DNA of 64,000 nt from Planococcus glaciei (GCF_900099655.1 NZ_FNDC01000003.1:248001-312000), one strand, 5' to 3'; positions 30,644 through 40,013 are shown, numbered from the stretch's first letter. Numbers and translations are program-made. The notes: a model not told the origin generated them from the sequence alone.

Positions 30644-31575
30644 TTTGACAGCTCCTCTACCGCTTTTTCAAAGGATTCCAAATCGAAGACCGGCAAAGTC
30701 TGCACCGACCGATCGATTTTTTTCACTAATCCGCTTAGCACTTTGCCCGGACCGACTTCTACAAACACCGTTACGCCGAGGTCGATCATTTCACGGACCG
30801 ATTGCTCCCAAAGAACCGGGGAATACAATTGGCGCACCAATAGTTCCTGGAACTGGGAAGCGTGCGTTTCGCTTTTCGCCGTTACGTTGGTCACCACCGG
30901 AATCTCAGCGTCTTCCAGAAAAGCGTTGCTTAACACTTGAGCAAGATCTTGGGACGCCGGGCGCATCAATTCGGAATGGAATGGACCGCTGACATCCAAG
31001 GGAATTGCACGTTTCGCTCCGCGTTCTTTGGCGAGCGCACACGCTGCTTCGACACCTGCTTTCGTGCCCGAAATGACAATTTGCCCCGGGCAGTTCAAAT
31101 TGGCGAGCTGGACGACACCGGTTGAATCCGTTACTTCATTTGTCACTTTTTCCAGCGTTTCGCTGTCCATGCCGAGAATGGCTGCCATGGCGCCTTCTCC
31201 TGCCGGCACGGCTTCGTTCATAAACAAGCCCCGTTTATGGACAATGTCGACCGCTTTCTCGAATGGCAGTACACCTGAAGCGACTAATGCACTGTATTCA
31301 CCGAGGCTGTGGCCAGCCGTGTAGTCCGGTTTAATGCCTGCTCGGTTCAACCGTTCGGTGATCATTGCGCTCACAGTAAGGAGCGCAGGCTGTGCATGAT
31401 ATGTAAGCGTCAAATTTTCCTGCGGCCCTTCAAGCATCAATTGGGATAAATTAACGCCAAGCGCTTCATCGGCGTCATTGAAATATTGGCGGCTCTTTTC
31501 ATCAGCGAGGAAAGTTTCGCCCATACCAATTGCTTGGGAACCTTGTCCTGGATAAATAAAGGCAATTTTAGTCAT
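30640..31575 (-). CDS. fabD: Malonyl-CoA:ACP transacylase
   Basis: Loads malonate onto ACP. 311 residues with [14 protein letters not shown] at the start, nucleophile Ser in [14 protein letters not shown], and VEVGPGKVL near the C-terminus. It overlaps plsX by 8 and fabG by 4 bases. Confidence 0.97.
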   Translation of the reverse strand: MTKIAFIYPGQGSQAIGMGETFLADEKSRQYFNDADEALGVNLSQLMLEGPQENLTLTYHAQPALLTVSAMITERLNRAGIKPDYTAGHSLGEYSALVASGVLPFEKAVDIVHKRGLFMNEAVPAGEGAMAAILGMDSETLEKVTNEVTDSTGVVQLANLNCPGQIVISGTKAGVEAACALAKERGAKRAIPLDVSGPFHSELMRPASQDLAQVLSNAFLEDAEIPVVTNVTAKSETHASQFQELLVRQLYSPVLWEQSVREMIDLGVTVFVEVGPGKVLSGLVKKIDRSVQTLPVFDLESFEKAVEELSK

Positions 31576-32563
31576 TTGGGTTCTCCTTTTTCAACGTACT
31601 GTAAATCGTGCCGGTTACATCATATTCGACCATGGTCCGTGTCTGGCGGATGGCGTTGAATAAGGCATTCGCATTAGAAGAGCCGTGGGCTTTGATGACT
31701 GGGGCTTTCAGCCCGAACAATCCGGCGCCTCCGTACTCGCTATAGTCCAGCATGCCTTTCAGGCCGTTCAAATCATTTTTCACTAAAAGCGCAGCCAGTT
31801 TTGTCTTCGTGGATGACATAAAGACATCTTTAATCATCGCAAAGACATTCATCGCGGTGCCTTCAATCGTTTTCAACACCATGTTTCCAGTAAAGCCGTC
31901 CGTCACAACCACATCCGCAGCACCGTTCAGCAAATCACGCGATTCCACGTTGCCGATAAAATTCACAGGCGCTTCTTTCAGCAACGGAAAAGCGGCCTTC
32001 GTCAAATCGTTGCCTTTTTTCTCTTCCGTGCCGATATTGAGTAAGCCGACTGTCGGATTTTGGATGCCCCGTACTTTTTCGGCGTAAATGCTGCCCATTA
32101 CTGCATACTGCACAAGATGCTCCGGACGCGCTTCGGCGTTTGCGCCCATATCAAGCATGACAAATCCTTTGCCATCAATTGTCGGCAAGGTTGGAGCCAA
32201 TGCCGGACGGTCTACACCGTCAATGCGCCCAACCACAAATAGCCCAGCTGCCATCAGTGCACCGGTATTGCCGGCAGAAACGCAAGCATCCGCACGGCCG
32301 TCTTTCACGGCTTGAGCCATCTGGACCATCGATGCCCCTTTTTTTCGGCGCACTGCGCGGACAGGATCATCCGTTGCTTCAATAATTTCCTCGCAATGGA
32401 TCACATTCAGCCGCTCGTGCTGTTTTAAAAAAGGCTGCATTTTTTCCTGGTTGCCATAAAGCTGCACCGATATATCGCCAAACTCTTCCAGCGCCTTATA
32501 GACCCCTTCAATAATCTCTTTCGGGGCATTGTCGCCGCCCATTCCATCTACTGCTATAATCAC
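31568..32563 (-). CDS. plsX: Phosphate acyltransferase PlsX
   Basis: Converts acyl-ACP to acyl-phosphate for phospholipid synthesis, the link between fatty-acid and lipid assembly. 331 residues, opening [16 protein letters not shown], with [11 protein letters not shown] and [11 protein letters not shown]. Overlaps fapR by 4 bases. Confidence 0.97.
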   Translation of the reverse strand: MIIAVDGMGGDNAPKEIIEGVYKALEEFGDISVQLYGNQEKMQPFLKQHERLNVIHCEEIIEATDDPVRAVRRKKGASMVQMAQAVKDGRADACVSAGNTGALMAAGLFVVGRIDGVDRPALAPTLPTIDGKGFVMLDMGANAEARPEHLVQYAVMGSIYAEKVRGIQNPTVGLLNIGTEEKKGNDLTKAAFPLLKEAPVNFIGNVESRDLLNGAADVVVTDGFTGNMVLKTIEGTAMNVFAMIKDVFMSSTKTKLAALLVKNDLNGLKGMLDYSEYGGAGLFGLKAPVIKAHGSSNANALFNAIRQTRTMVEYDVTGTIYSTLKKENPND

Positions 32564-33144
32564 TTTTCGTCACCTTCACTTTGTTCCGTCATGCGGTACA
32601 TCTCAAATGTACCGATAAATACAGTCGCCAAATCCACCGATGAAACGACTTTTACGTATGCCCGGTTTTTCTCGGGATTGCGGTCGACTACCTGGGCTTT
32701 CGCCACTACCCGCTGGCCGGCTGTCACCGGACGCAGGAACTGGAGTTCCGACTTAACCGTCAGCGCCAGTTCATCGTTCATCACCGCTACAGCAAGAGAG
32801 TTTGCCTGGGCAAATAAATGGTGTCCCCGTGCAATCTGGTTGCGCTGGAAAACGTGTTCCGGTTTCACATCGAATATCGAAATGGCCCGTTCATCGAGTT
32901 CAATATCTATAATTTCACCGATGACTTCGTCAATCGGCAAAGATTTCACTTCATCTTCAAATGTTTTGACGGCCACATGTTTGATACGCTCCCGCAACTC
33001 CGGAATTCCGAGTTCCATGCGGTCAAGACGGATCGTCTGGACGCTGACATCAAACTTGGTAGACAGCTCGTCATCTGTGACAAATGGATTGTCATTGATG
33101 GACTCTGTCAACGCACGCTGCCGCTCTTTTTTTGGTTTCCTCAC
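32560..33144 (-). CDS. fapR: Fatty acid and phospholipid biosynthesis regulator FapR
   Basis: Repressor of lipid synthesis genes, released by malonyl-CoA. 194 residues: N-terminal DeoR-like HTH ([20 protein letters not shown]) and a C-terminal hot-dog fold that binds malonyl-CoA ([20 protein letters not shown]). The frame opens at a GTG at 33168, but that codon lies inside the operator; the GTG at 33144 aligns with the B. subtilis start. It heads fapR-plsX-fabD-fabG-acpP and has its own operator upstream. Confidence 0.96.
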   Translation of the reverse strand: MRKPKKERQRALTESINDNPFVTDDELSTKFDVSVQTIRLDRMELGIPELRERIKHVAVKTFEDEVKSLPIDEVIGEIIDIELDERAISIFDVKPEHVFQRNQIARGHHLFAQANSLAVAVMNDELALTVKSELQFLRPVTAGQRVVAKAQVVDRNPEKNRAYVKVVSSVDLATVFIGTFEMYRMTEQSEGDEK

Positions 33145-33160
33145 TCTGTCACCGCCCGCT

Positions 33161-33179
33161 ATTAGCACTTGGTACTAAT
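33161..33179 (-). promoter_or_regulatory. FapR operator
   Basis: The near-palindrome ATTAGCAC-TT-GGTACTAAT matches the known FapR site (minus strand ATTAGTACC...). It covers the expected transcription start of fapR, 7 bases from the -10 box, so FapR would block its own operon. Confidence 0.85.
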
Positions 33180-33182
33180 ATG

Positions 33183-33211
33183 AGTATATAAATAACAAAA
33201 AAAGAATGCAA
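33183..33211 (-). promoter_or_regulatory. Sigma-A promoter of the fapR operon
   Basis: Minus strand TTGCAT (33211-33206), 17-base spacer, TATACT (33188-33183). The -35 lies in the 3' arm of the recG terminator and the start point lies in the FapR operator. Confidence 0.8.
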
Positions 33212-33235
33212 GGATTATCTGAATCCCGCATTCTT
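33196..33235 (-). terminator. Terminator after recG, overlapping the fapR -35
   Basis: Stem AAGAATGC / GCATTCTT plus an inner GGATT / AATCC stem with a CAGAT loop, followed on the minus strand by seven T. It begins within the recG stop codon. Confidence 0.85.
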
Positions 33236-35282
33236 AATCCAGCCTTCCTGCAGCAAGCGCTCCTGATTCTTCCAGGTGCTCACGCAGGCATCTGGTTTCA
33301 TCGCCTGTCCAAAATTCATCGCTGTTGACCAATGCTTCTGCGTCCCGTCTGGCAGTTTCCAGCGCCCGGTAATCATGGACAAGGTCCGCCATTTTAAATT
33401 CCGGCACACCGCTTTGCTTGCGTCCGAAGAAGTCGCCCGGTCCGCGCAGCTGCAAATCTTTCTCAGCCAAAACAAAGCCGTCATTCGTTTCCGTCATGGA
33501 AGCCATGCGTTCTTTCCCAATTTCGGTTTTCGGATCCGCCAGCAGCACACAATAAGACTGGTCGCTGCCGCGTCCAACCCGGCCCCTTAATTGATGAAGC
33601 TGGGACAACCCGAACCGCTCAGCGTCATAAATCAGCATGAACGTCGCATTCGGCACGTTGACCCCGACTTCGACAACCGTAGTGGAAACCAGAACTTCAA
33701 TTTCGCCTTCGGTGAACGAACGCATCGTTTCTTCTTTTTCGTCCGAAGACAACCGTCCGTGCATCAGACCGACTGTGTGCTTGCCATGAAAATAAGTTGA
33801 TAACTGCTGGAACAGATCTACCGCATTCTGGTAATCCAGTTTGTCGGATTCCTCGATCAACGGGCAGATGACATACGCCTGCCGCCCGGCAGCCAGTTCT
33901 TTTTCCATGCGGCTGACGATTTTTCCGAACATATCCTTTTTCATCCAGAATGTCTGAATTTCTTTTCGACCGACCGGCATCTCGTCAATCACGGATACAT
34001 CCATTTCGCCAAAAGCGGAAATCGCCAATGTCCGCGGAATTGGGGTAGCGGTCATGAACAGGACATCCGGGTTATACCCTTTGTCTTTTAAAACCCGGCG
34101 CTGGTCCACGCCAAAACGGTGCTGTTCGTCGGTAATGACCAGCCCCAGCTTCTTGAACCGGACATCGGGTTGAATCAGGGCATGGGTACCGATCAAAATA
34201 TCAATTTCGCCAGCCGCCAGCTGTTCCTGGATCAGCTGGCGCTTTTTGCCTTTAACCGATCCGGTCAGCAATGCAATATTCACCGCAAAAGGCTGGAACC
34301 ATTGCGCTAGTGTATTGGCATGCTGTTCCGCCAGGATTTCAGTCGGAGCCATCAATGCCCCTTGCTGTCCGGCCGTTACAGCCGCATACAACGAAATTGC
34401 TGCGACAACCGTTTTACCGGATCCCACATCGCCCTGCAGCAGGCGGTTCATGCGGAAAGGCTCTTTTAAATCCCTGCAGATTTCATTGACCACCCGTTTT
34501 TGGGCATCGGTCAAATCGAACGGCAAGGTCTCAATAAACTGTTTTAAGCGGTCCAAGTCATAATCGATGAATGAACCGCCTTCTTCTTCACGGGTCTTTT
34601 TGCGCAAGGCCTGCATCTTTAATTGGAACATCAAAAGTTCTTCATAAACAAAGCGGCGCCTTGCCTGTTTCAGTGCTTCCCCGTTTGTCGGAAAATGGAC
34701 CCATTCCAGTGCGTCTTCGATGGACGGCAAATGGTATTTGGTCCGGAACCTTTCAGGCAGGCAGTCTTCTATATCGCCTTTTGCCAGATCAAGCGCTTGC
34801 CGCATCAGTTTCCGGAAAGTTTTCTGGAAAATGCTTCCCTTCAAACTATAGACAGGTTCAAAGTCGGCTCCGTCTGTCCGCGGTCCGATGGTATGGTTGG
34901 ACACCGTAATGACTTGGCGCCCGCGATCCCATTTTCCGGTCAAGGTCACTACTTCACTGATCCGCAGCTTCGCTTTTACGTAAGGCTGGTTAAAGAAAAT
35001 CGCTTTGATCAAATGGCGGCCGACCATCACTTGTACAGTCGTACGCGATTTGTTTTTCCCTAAAAAAAGGACGGAAGGTTCGCTTTCGACCCTTCCCTCC
35101 ACAGTCACCCGTTCATTATGCGGCGTATCTGCCAAGTCCTTCAGCTGAAAATCTTCATGGCGGTAAGGGAACGTCATAATCAAGTCATGGATCGTCTCGA
35201 TTTTCATTTCCTGTAAAGTTTCAGCTGCTTGTTTTCCTACTCCTTTTAAAACGGAGACAGGATCTTTACTGCCCACTGCCAA
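33234..35282 (-). CDS. recG: ATP-dependent DNA helicase RecG
   Basis: Remodels stalled forks and branched DNA. About 682 residues: N-terminal wedge/OB domain, Walker A QGDVGSGKT, DEQH box in TDEQHRFGV, TATPIPRTLA and motif VI QLRGRVGRG. The frame opens at 35339, but the homologous N-terminus (SVLKGVG) starts much later; a TTG at 35282 with GGAG 6 bases ahead fits best, with a GTG at 35276 as alternative. It overlaps the end of sdaAA by 17 bases. Confidence 0.95.
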   Translation of the reverse strand: MAVGSKDPVSVLKGVGKQAAETLQEMKIETIHDLIMTFPYRHEDFQLKDLADTPHNERVTVEGRVESEPSVLFLGKNKSRTTVQVMVGRHLIKAIFFNQPYVKAKLRISEVVTLTGKWDRGRQVITVSNHTIGPRTDGADFEPVYSLKGSIFQKTFRKLMRQALDLAKGDIEDCLPERFRTKYHLPSIEDALEWVHFPTNGEALKQARRRFVYEELLMFQLKMQALRKKTREEEGGSFIDYDLDRLKQFIETLPFDLTDAQKRVVNEICRDLKEPFRMNRLLQGDVGSGKTVVAAISLYAAVTAGQQGALMAPTEILAEQHANTLAQWFQPFAVNIALLTGSVKGKKRQLIQEQLAAGEIDILIGTHALIQPDVRFKKLGLVITDEQHRFGVDQRRVLKDKGYNPDVLFMTATPIPRTLAISAFGEMDVSVIDEMPVGRKEIQTFWMKKDMFGKIVSRMEKELAAGRQAYVICPLIEESDKLDYQNAVDLFQQLSTYFHGKHTVGLMHGRLSSDEKEETMRSFTEGEIEVLVSTTVVEVGVNVPNATFMLIYDAERFGLSQLHQLRGRVGRGSDQSYCVLLADPKTEIGKERMASMTETNDGFVLAEKDLQLRGPGDFFGRKQSGVPEFKMADLVHDYRALETARRDAEALVNSDEFWTGDETRCLREHLEESGALAAGRLD

Positions 35283-36165
35283 CCACGGCTCCGCCAAAGA
35301 TTTTCGCTTCCAGCCATTTTCCGGTTGGAGTAGCGGCAAGTCCGCCTTTTGCCGTTTCTCTTAAAGCACTCGGCATCGATTGCCCGATTTCGTACATCGC
35401 ACTGATTACTTCATCGCAAGGAATGCGGCTCGTGACGCCTGCTAAAGCCATATCAGCAGCTACAACCGAGTTGGCCGCGCCCATGGCATTTCGTTTAACA
35501 CAAGGCACTTCCACGAGGCCCGCAACCGGGTCGCATACCAGGCCGAGCATATTTTTCATCGTAATCGCAAATGCTTCGGAACTTTGTTGAGGCGTTCCAC
35601 CCGCCATTTCCACGATGGCTGCTGCCGCCATTGCGGCGGCTGAACCGACTTCCGCCTGGCATCCGCCGGCAGCTCCTGAAATCGAGGCATTGTTGGCAAC
35701 GACAAATCCGAAAGCTCCCGCCGTAAACAAATAACGGATCATTTGCTCGCGCGTCGGGTTCAATTTATTTTTTACCGCAAACAGTGTACCCGGCACGACC
35801 CCGGCAGATCCTGCAGTCGGCGTTGCACAGATTGTTCCCATGGCAGCGTTTACTTCATTTGTCGCAACAGCTTTGCTGACCGCGTCCAACAGCAAATCTC
35901 CGGACAAGGAATTACCGGACTCCATGTATTTTTGCAGGAGCACTGCGTCGCCTCCTGTTAAACCGGAAACCGAATGTACGCCTTTTAAGCCTTTTTCAAC
36001 CGCTTCCTCCATGACTGTCAAGTTGCGGTCCATCTGTTTCATGACTTCTTCACGCGGCCGGTCGGTAATCATAATCTCTTGTTCAATCATGATTTCCGAG
36101 ATCAGCTTGTTTTCCTTCTCAGCGCGTTCAACCAGTTCTCTTACATTGTGAAATAATGGTTCCAC
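35266..36165 (-). CDS. sdaAA: L-serine dehydratase, iron-sulfur alpha subunit
   Basis: With SdaAB converts L-serine to pyruvate and ammonia using a [4Fe-4S] cluster. 299 residues, Gly/Ala-rich, with CATPTAGSAG, LVCDPVAGLVEVPC (candidate cluster cysteines) and NSVVAADMALAG. Starts with GTG at 36165 behind AAAGGGG. 16 bases after sdaAB. Confidence 0.95.
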   Translation of the reverse strand: MEPLFHNVRELVERAEKENKLISEIMIEQEIMITDRPREEVMKQMDRNLTVMEEAVEKGLKGVHSVSGLTGGDAVLLQKYMESGNSLSGDLLLDAVSKAVATNEVNAAMGTICATPTAGSAGVVPGTLFAVKNKLNPTREQMIRYLFTAGAFGFVVANNASISGAAGGCQAEVGSAAAMAAAAIVEMAGGTPQQSSEAFAITMKNMLGLVCDPVAGLVEVPCVKRNAMGAANSVVAADMALAGVTSRIPCDEVISAMYEIGQSMPSALRETAKGGLAATPTGKWLEAKIFGGAVVGSGQ

Positions 36166-36181
36166 TGTATAATCCCCTTTC

Positions 36182-36844
36182 TCAATCAGCGATCCGCGTC
36201 ACTTGAGTAATGTTAGGGAGCTCAGCTAGCTCATCCATCACTTCTTTGTCGACGTTTTGATCCACTTCTATTACCATAAGCGCCATACGCCCCTTTTCCT
36301 TGCGGGAAACTTCCATATGGCCAATATTGATGTCGTATTTGTATAAGCAGTTTGCCACATTGGCAATGCATCCTGAACGGTCATCATGGACCACTAGTAT
36401 CGCCGGATGTTCCCCTGATAAACGCAGCGGGAAACCGTTCAATTCCGTGATCTCGATTTTGCCTCCGCCAATGGAAATCCCCATCAGCGACATTTCCGCT
36501 TGGTCATCGCCAAGAACAATTCTTGCCGTGTTGGGATGTTCAACATGGCCTGTTTCCGGTATGAACTCAAATTCCATGCCCACTTTTTGCGCTTCTTCAA
36601 ACGACGTTTTGATGCGCTCATCAAATGTATCGTAGTCAAGCAGACCTCCCACAATGGCGACGTCTGTGCTGTGTCCTTTGTATGTTTCGGCGAATGAACC
36701 GTATAAATGGATCTTTGCCCATTTTGGCTGGCGCCCGAATAAATCTCTCGCTACTCTTCCAATACGTGCCGCTCCCGCGGTGTGTGAAGAAGAGGGACCA
36801 ATCATGACCGGTCCTATGATATCAAAAACAGATTTGAACTTCAT
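36182..36844 (-). CDS. sdaAB: L-serine dehydratase, iron-sulfur beta subunit
   Basis: 220 residues: N-terminal domain with GPSSSHTAGAARIG and a C-terminal ACT domain (about 145-220, LVVHDDRSGCIANVANCL-type region) that probably senses serine. First gene of sdaAB-sdaAA-recG with its own promoter. Confidence 0.95.
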   Translation of the reverse strand: MKFKSVFDIIGPVMIGPSSSHTAGAARIGRVARDLFGRQPKWAKIHLYGSFAETYKGHSTDVAIVGGLLDYDTFDERIKTSFEEAQKVGMEFEFIPETGHVEHPNTARIVLGDDQAEMSLMGISIGGGKIEITELNGFPLRLSGEHPAILVVHDDRSGCIANVANCLYKYDINIGHMEVSRKEKGRMALMVIEVDQNVDKEVMDELAELPNITQVTRIAD

Positions 36845-36878
36845 TGCCCAAACCCCTTCCCTTCAGTACTTGAATCTC

Positions 36879-36907
36879 ATTTTACATGATATTGCCACAA
36901 TTAACAA
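36879..36907 (-). promoter_or_regulatory. Sigma-A promoter for sdaAB-sdaAA-recG
   Basis: Minus strand TTGTTA (36907-36902), 17-base spacer, TAAAAT (36884-36879), about 35 bases from the sdaAB ATG and just after a terminator. Confidence 0.6.
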
Positions 36908-36941
36908 AAATAAAAGGCGCATGCCGAAGCATGCGCCTTTT
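36904..36941 (-). terminator. Second copy of the fakA terminator, left flank of the inserted element
   Basis: 13-bp stem AAAAGGCGCATGC / GCATGCGCCTTTT with loop CGAA (plus strand), followed on the minus strand by ATTTTTG. It is 29 of 30 bases identical to 37345-37374. Confidence 0.85.
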
Positions 36942-37344
36942 CCAGGCTGTCGAAAAACATTCCATTTTCTAAGCCACTTCGCTCCAAGTGGACGCTTTCC
37001 GCGGGCACGGCTTCAGCCGCTTCCTTCGCTGCGCTCCGTCCAGGGTCTTCAGCTCGTGCTGCTCCCGCAGGAGTCGCCACTTTCCGCTACATTTGAATCA
37101 CTCTTTCAATAAAGAATTGTTTTTATCAGAAAGAGTAGAAGAGTAAATATGCTATTTATTCATTACTCTCCCTTGATATGGAGCAAACCAGCGGAGACGC
37201 CTGCGGGAAAGCGAGACAGCCGAGACCCCGCAAGACGCGAAGCGGCTGAGGAGGCTTGGCGCTCGCCCGCGGCAAGCGCAGCTGGGTTGCGGAATATCAG
37301 AGATATTCTAAAGGGATTTTTCTATATCTTTCTCAACAAGCTGT
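36942..37344. mobile_element. Non-autonomous MITE-like element with imperfect inverted ends
   Basis: 403 bases without a credible gene. The ends are inverted repeats matching at about 11 of 15 positions (CAGGCTGTCGAAAAA from 36943, and CAGCTTGTTGAGAAA reading back from 37343). Inside are two diverged, inverted GC-rich blocks (about 36979-37090 and 37190-37278) that share CTGCGGGA, AGCGGCTGA and GCCCGCGG. Between them lies an AT-rich core with an 8-bp hairpin (ACTCTTTC at 37100, GAAAGAGT at 37129). Each flank holds the same 30-bp terminator, like a target duplication. The ends recall IS1182-type elements, but that is inference. Confidence 0.72.
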
Positions 37345-37374
37345 AAAAGGCGCATGCCGGAGCATGCGCCTTTT
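37341..37374 (-). terminator. Terminator after fakA, right flank of the inserted element
   Basis: 13-bp stem AAAAGGCGCATGC / GCATGCGCCTTTT with loop CGGA (plus strand), starting 5 bases after the fakA stop. Duplicate of the hairpin at 36912-36941. Confidence 0.88.
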
Positions 37375-37379
37375 GTCTC

Positions 37380-39038
37380 TTATTCAACTGATAAAATATA
37401 AGGGTAAAGCGGCTGTTTGCCGTTGTGGATTTCGACTTCCACTTCTTCATTTAATGTTTCGATGAATCCGGCAAGTTTTTCAGCGTCTGCTTCGGTCACG
37501 TCTTCTCCGTAAAGGATCGTCACGATTTCAGCTTCTTCATCCACCAATTTTTTCACCAATTCTTCTGTTACCCGTTCCAGGCTCGTGTCAGAAATGACAA
37601 TCTTGCCTTCGGAGATGCCCATAAAGTCATCTTTCTTGATTTCAACGCCGTCAATCGCTGTGTCGCGGACTGCAAATGTTACAGAACCGGTTTTCACTTG
37701 TTTTGAGGCTTGCGTCATTGTTTTGTGGTTGTCTTCGACAGTTGCTTCCGGATTGAATGCCAGTAAAGCAGCCATTCCTTGCGGCACATCTTTTGTCGGG
37801 ACTACGGCCGCTTCAATTTCAAGAAGTTCTGCCGCTTGTTCTGCTGCCATGATGATGTTTTTATTGTTCGGAAGAATCAGCACGCGCTCCGCTTCGATTG
37901 ATTTGACGGCATTGACAATGTCTTCCGTAGAAGGGTTCATCGTCTGGCCGCCTTCAATGACGTACGATGCGCCGATGCTGCGCAATAAGTCCGCGATGCC
38001 TTCGCCCATCGCTACGGTCACTACAGCGTAAGGATGCTTCACCGATTCTTTCGGTGCGTTTTTGTGGAAGTCTTCCCCTACAATGTCGATGTGCTGCTGG
38101 CGCATATTTTCAATTTTCATCGAAATCAAGCTGCCGTAATTTTGGCCATATGTAAGTACTTTTCCAGGCTCTTCGGAGTGGATGTGGATCTTGGCAATTT
38201 CATCATCTGAAATGACAAGCAAAGAATCGCCGTAAGCGCTCAAGTCTGTCCGGAATTCAGCTTCGTTGAATTCTTTTTTTCCTGATTCGAACTTAACCAT
38301 AAATTCTGTGCAATACCCGAATTCAATATCTGCCGTATCCATAAAACCGGCGATGTTTTTATGGTGCTCTGCACTGACCAGGTCGTCCATTGTATTATGG
38401 GCATGCTTTTCTGGCAGCGCTTCCCCTTTTAATGATGCCAAGAAGCCTTCATAGACATAAACGAGCCCTTGGCCGCCGCTGTCCACTACTCCAACTTCTT
38501 TCAATACCGGAAGAAGGTCAGGTGTGCGCTCCAATGAAGCTTTGGCTTCTTCTACAACCGCTTCAAACAAAACGATAATGTCTTCTTCTGTTTTGGCCAG
38601 TTCCATGCCTTTGGCAGCTGCATCTTTCGCTACTGTCAGAATCGTTCCCTCTACCGGCTTCATAACAGCTTTATAAGCCGTTTCAACGCCGTGTTGAAGC
38701 GCTTCCGCAAGTTTCGCCGCAGACAGCTCGGATTCATTTGCAATGTATTTGCCGAATCCACGGAATAATTGAGACAAAATAACGCCAGAATTTCCGCGTG
38801 CGCCCATTAATAATCCTTTAGACAAAGCACCTGCCGTTTTGCCGACATGCTCTTGTGCATTTGCTTTTGTTTCTTTAGCACCTGATGTCATTGATAAATT
38901 CATATTCGTTCCAGTATCGCCGTCCGGCACTGGAAAAACATTCAATGCATCTACATAATCCGCGTTCTGGTACAAATGGTGAGATCCCATTTCCACCATT
39001 TCCGCGAACTGATTTCCATTTAATGACTTCATAGCCAA
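37380..39038 (-). CDS. fakA: Fatty acid kinase ATP-binding subunit FakA (YloV)
   Basis: Phosphorylates exogenous fatty acids held by a FakB protein, feeding PlsY-type acylation. 552 residues: N-terminal DhaL-like ATP domain (FPVPDGDTGTNMNLSM near 36-51, SGVILSQLFRG), a middle domain and a C-terminal domain (EIVTILYGEDVT). A TTG at 39038 and an ATG at 39032 both follow GGAGGAAGAA; the TTG has 5-base and the ATG 11-base spacing. Downstream of the Asp23-like gene as in Bacillus. Confidence 0.93.
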   Translation of the reverse strand: MAMKSLNGNQFAEMVEMGSHHLYQNADYVDALNVFPVPDGDTGTNMNLSMTSGAKETKANAQEHVGKTAGALSKGLLMGARGNSGVILSQLFRGFGKYIANESELSAAKLAEALQHGVETAYKAVMKPVEGTILTVAKDAAAKGMELAKTEEDIIVLFEAVVEEAKASLERTPDLLPVLKEVGVVDSGGQGLVYVYEGFLASLKGEALPEKHAHNTMDDLVSAEHHKNIAGFMDTADIEFGYCTEFMVKFESGKKEFNEAEFRTDLSAYGDSLLVISDDEIAKIHIHSEEPGKVLTYGQNYGSLISMKIENMRQQHIDIVGEDFHKNAPKESVKHPYAVVTVAMGEGIADLLRSIGASYVIEGGQTMNPSTEDIVNAVKSIEAERVLILPNNKNIIMAAEQAAELLEIEAAVVPTKDVPQGMAALLAFNPEATVEDNHKTMTQASKQVKTGSVTFAVRDTAIDGVEIKKDDFMGISEGKIVISDTSLERVTEELVKKLVDEEAEIVTILYGEDVTEADAEKLAGFIETLNEEVEVEIHNGKQPLYPYILSVE

Positions 39039-39053
39039 TTCTTCCTCCTCATA

Positions 39054-39416
39054 CTACGGGTTCGTAACTCGAACTCCCTGCACGTAAATGTTGACCGCTT
39101 TGACTGGCATGCCAAGGGTCTTCGTAATGGTATATTTTACTTTGGATTGCACTTGGTAAGCAACTTCAGAAATTTTTGTTCCATAGCTGATAATGACATA
39201 CATGTCGATGATCAAGTCTTTATCTTCCTGGCGAACGATGACGCCTTTAGCAAAATTCTCTTTGCGCAAAATATCTGTTAAACCGTCTCTGATTTGATGT
39301 TTAGTAGCCATTCCTACAATTCCGTAACATTCAATGGCTGCCCCGCCTGCAATCTGAGCGATTACATCATTTGAAATATCGATTTGGCCGTATTCGTTTT
39401 TTAATTCAATCGACAT
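39054..39416 (-). CDS. Asp23/Gls24 family protein (YloU)
   Basis: 120 residues of the Asp23 alkaline-shock/envelope family, with IAGGAAIECYGIVGMA and the repeated beta-alpha fold (DMYVIISYGTKISEVA). Always upstream of fakA in Firmicutes; its exact role is not settled. Divergent from rpmB, with a TATAAT at 39473-39468 but no clear -35. Confidence 0.93.
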   Translation of the reverse strand: MSIELKNEYGQIDISNDVIAQIAGGAAIECYGIVGMATKHQIRDGLTDILRKENFAKGVIVRQEDKDLIIDMYVIISYGTKISEVAYQVQSKVKYTITKTLGMPVKAVNIYVQGVRVTNP

Positions 39417-39532
39417 TAAGAATTCCTCCTTGAGTCCTATTTCACTCTTTTCATTCTACATGAAACCATTATACCTGAAAAGGCGCTGTTTGGGTGTAAA
39501 GGCTTTTTTCTTGAAAGACATGTGAAAATTAG

Positions 39533-39561
39533 TTGCAATGCCTAAATGTCTATGGTAAATT
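39533..39561 (+). promoter_or_regulatory. Sigma-A promoter for rpmB
   Basis: TTGCAA at 39533-39538, 17-base spacer, TAAATT at 39556-39561 with a TGG extension, about 70 bases before the rpmB start. Confidence 0.65.
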
Positions 39562-39636
39562 ATTAAAGTATGTGAAACGAAAAACGAACTGAAATTCTAT
39601 TATAATTTTCAGCTTCACTTGTGAGGAGGGACTTAC

Positions 39637-39825
39637 ATGCCTAAAGTATGTGCAGTTAGTGGACGCAAAGCTCGTGCAGGAAACAACCGTTCGCACGCGA
39701 TGAATTCGAGCAAACGTACATGGGGAGCAAACCTTCAAAAAGTTCGTATCCTTGTAGACGGTAAACCGAAACGTGTATGGGTTTCTGCGAGAGCATTGAA
39801 ATCAGGAAAAGTTGAGCGCGTATAA
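39637..39825 (+). CDS. rpmB: 50S ribosomal protein L28
   Basis: 62 residues; opening [20 protein letters not shown] is the L28 zinc-less form. Ribosome site GAGGAGGG. It is on the opposite strand to all near neighbours, also the arrangement in B. subtilis, and has its own promoter and terminator. Confidence 0.97.
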   Translation: MPKVCAVSGRKARAGNNRSHAMNSSKRTWGANLQKVRILVDGKPKRVWVSARALKSGKVERV

Positions 39826-39837
39826 TCGCTCATGAAT

Positions 39838-39875
39838 AATGCCAGGTCTGACATTTGTCGGCCTGGCATTTTTTC
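39838..39875 (+). terminator. Terminator after rpmB
   Basis: Stem AATGCCAGG / CCTGGCATT with a short inner TGAC / GTCG extension and ATTT loop, followed by TTTTTTC. Confidence 0.88.
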
Positions 39876-39942
39876 ATGGTCAGTTAGAAAACCTGTTATG
39901 AAAGAAATAAAATAGCACGTTGATTTCATCATGCCATTAAAC

Positions 39943-39982
39943 AAAAAAAGATTCCGGATTATTCATTCCGGAATCTTTTTTG
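39943..39982 (-). terminator. Terminator after thiN
   Basis: Stem GATTCCGGA / TCCGGAATC extended by A/T pairs, 8-base loop, then seven T on the minus strand. The T run on the plus strand means it can also back up rpmB. Confidence 0.88.
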
Positions 39983-40013
39983 CGTCCTTCCATAAAACAA
40001 CCAGCTCGCATTT

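Noticed and set aside
36654-37112. Plus-strand frame of 152 codons from sdaAB into the MITE-like element
   Set aside because: It starts antisense inside sdaAB, crosses a strong terminator and ends in repeat sequence; no ribosome site.
39637-39825. rpmB inversion as a recent rearrangement
   Set aside because: The opposite orientation of rpmB between the Asp23-like gene and thiN is also the B. subtilis arrangement.
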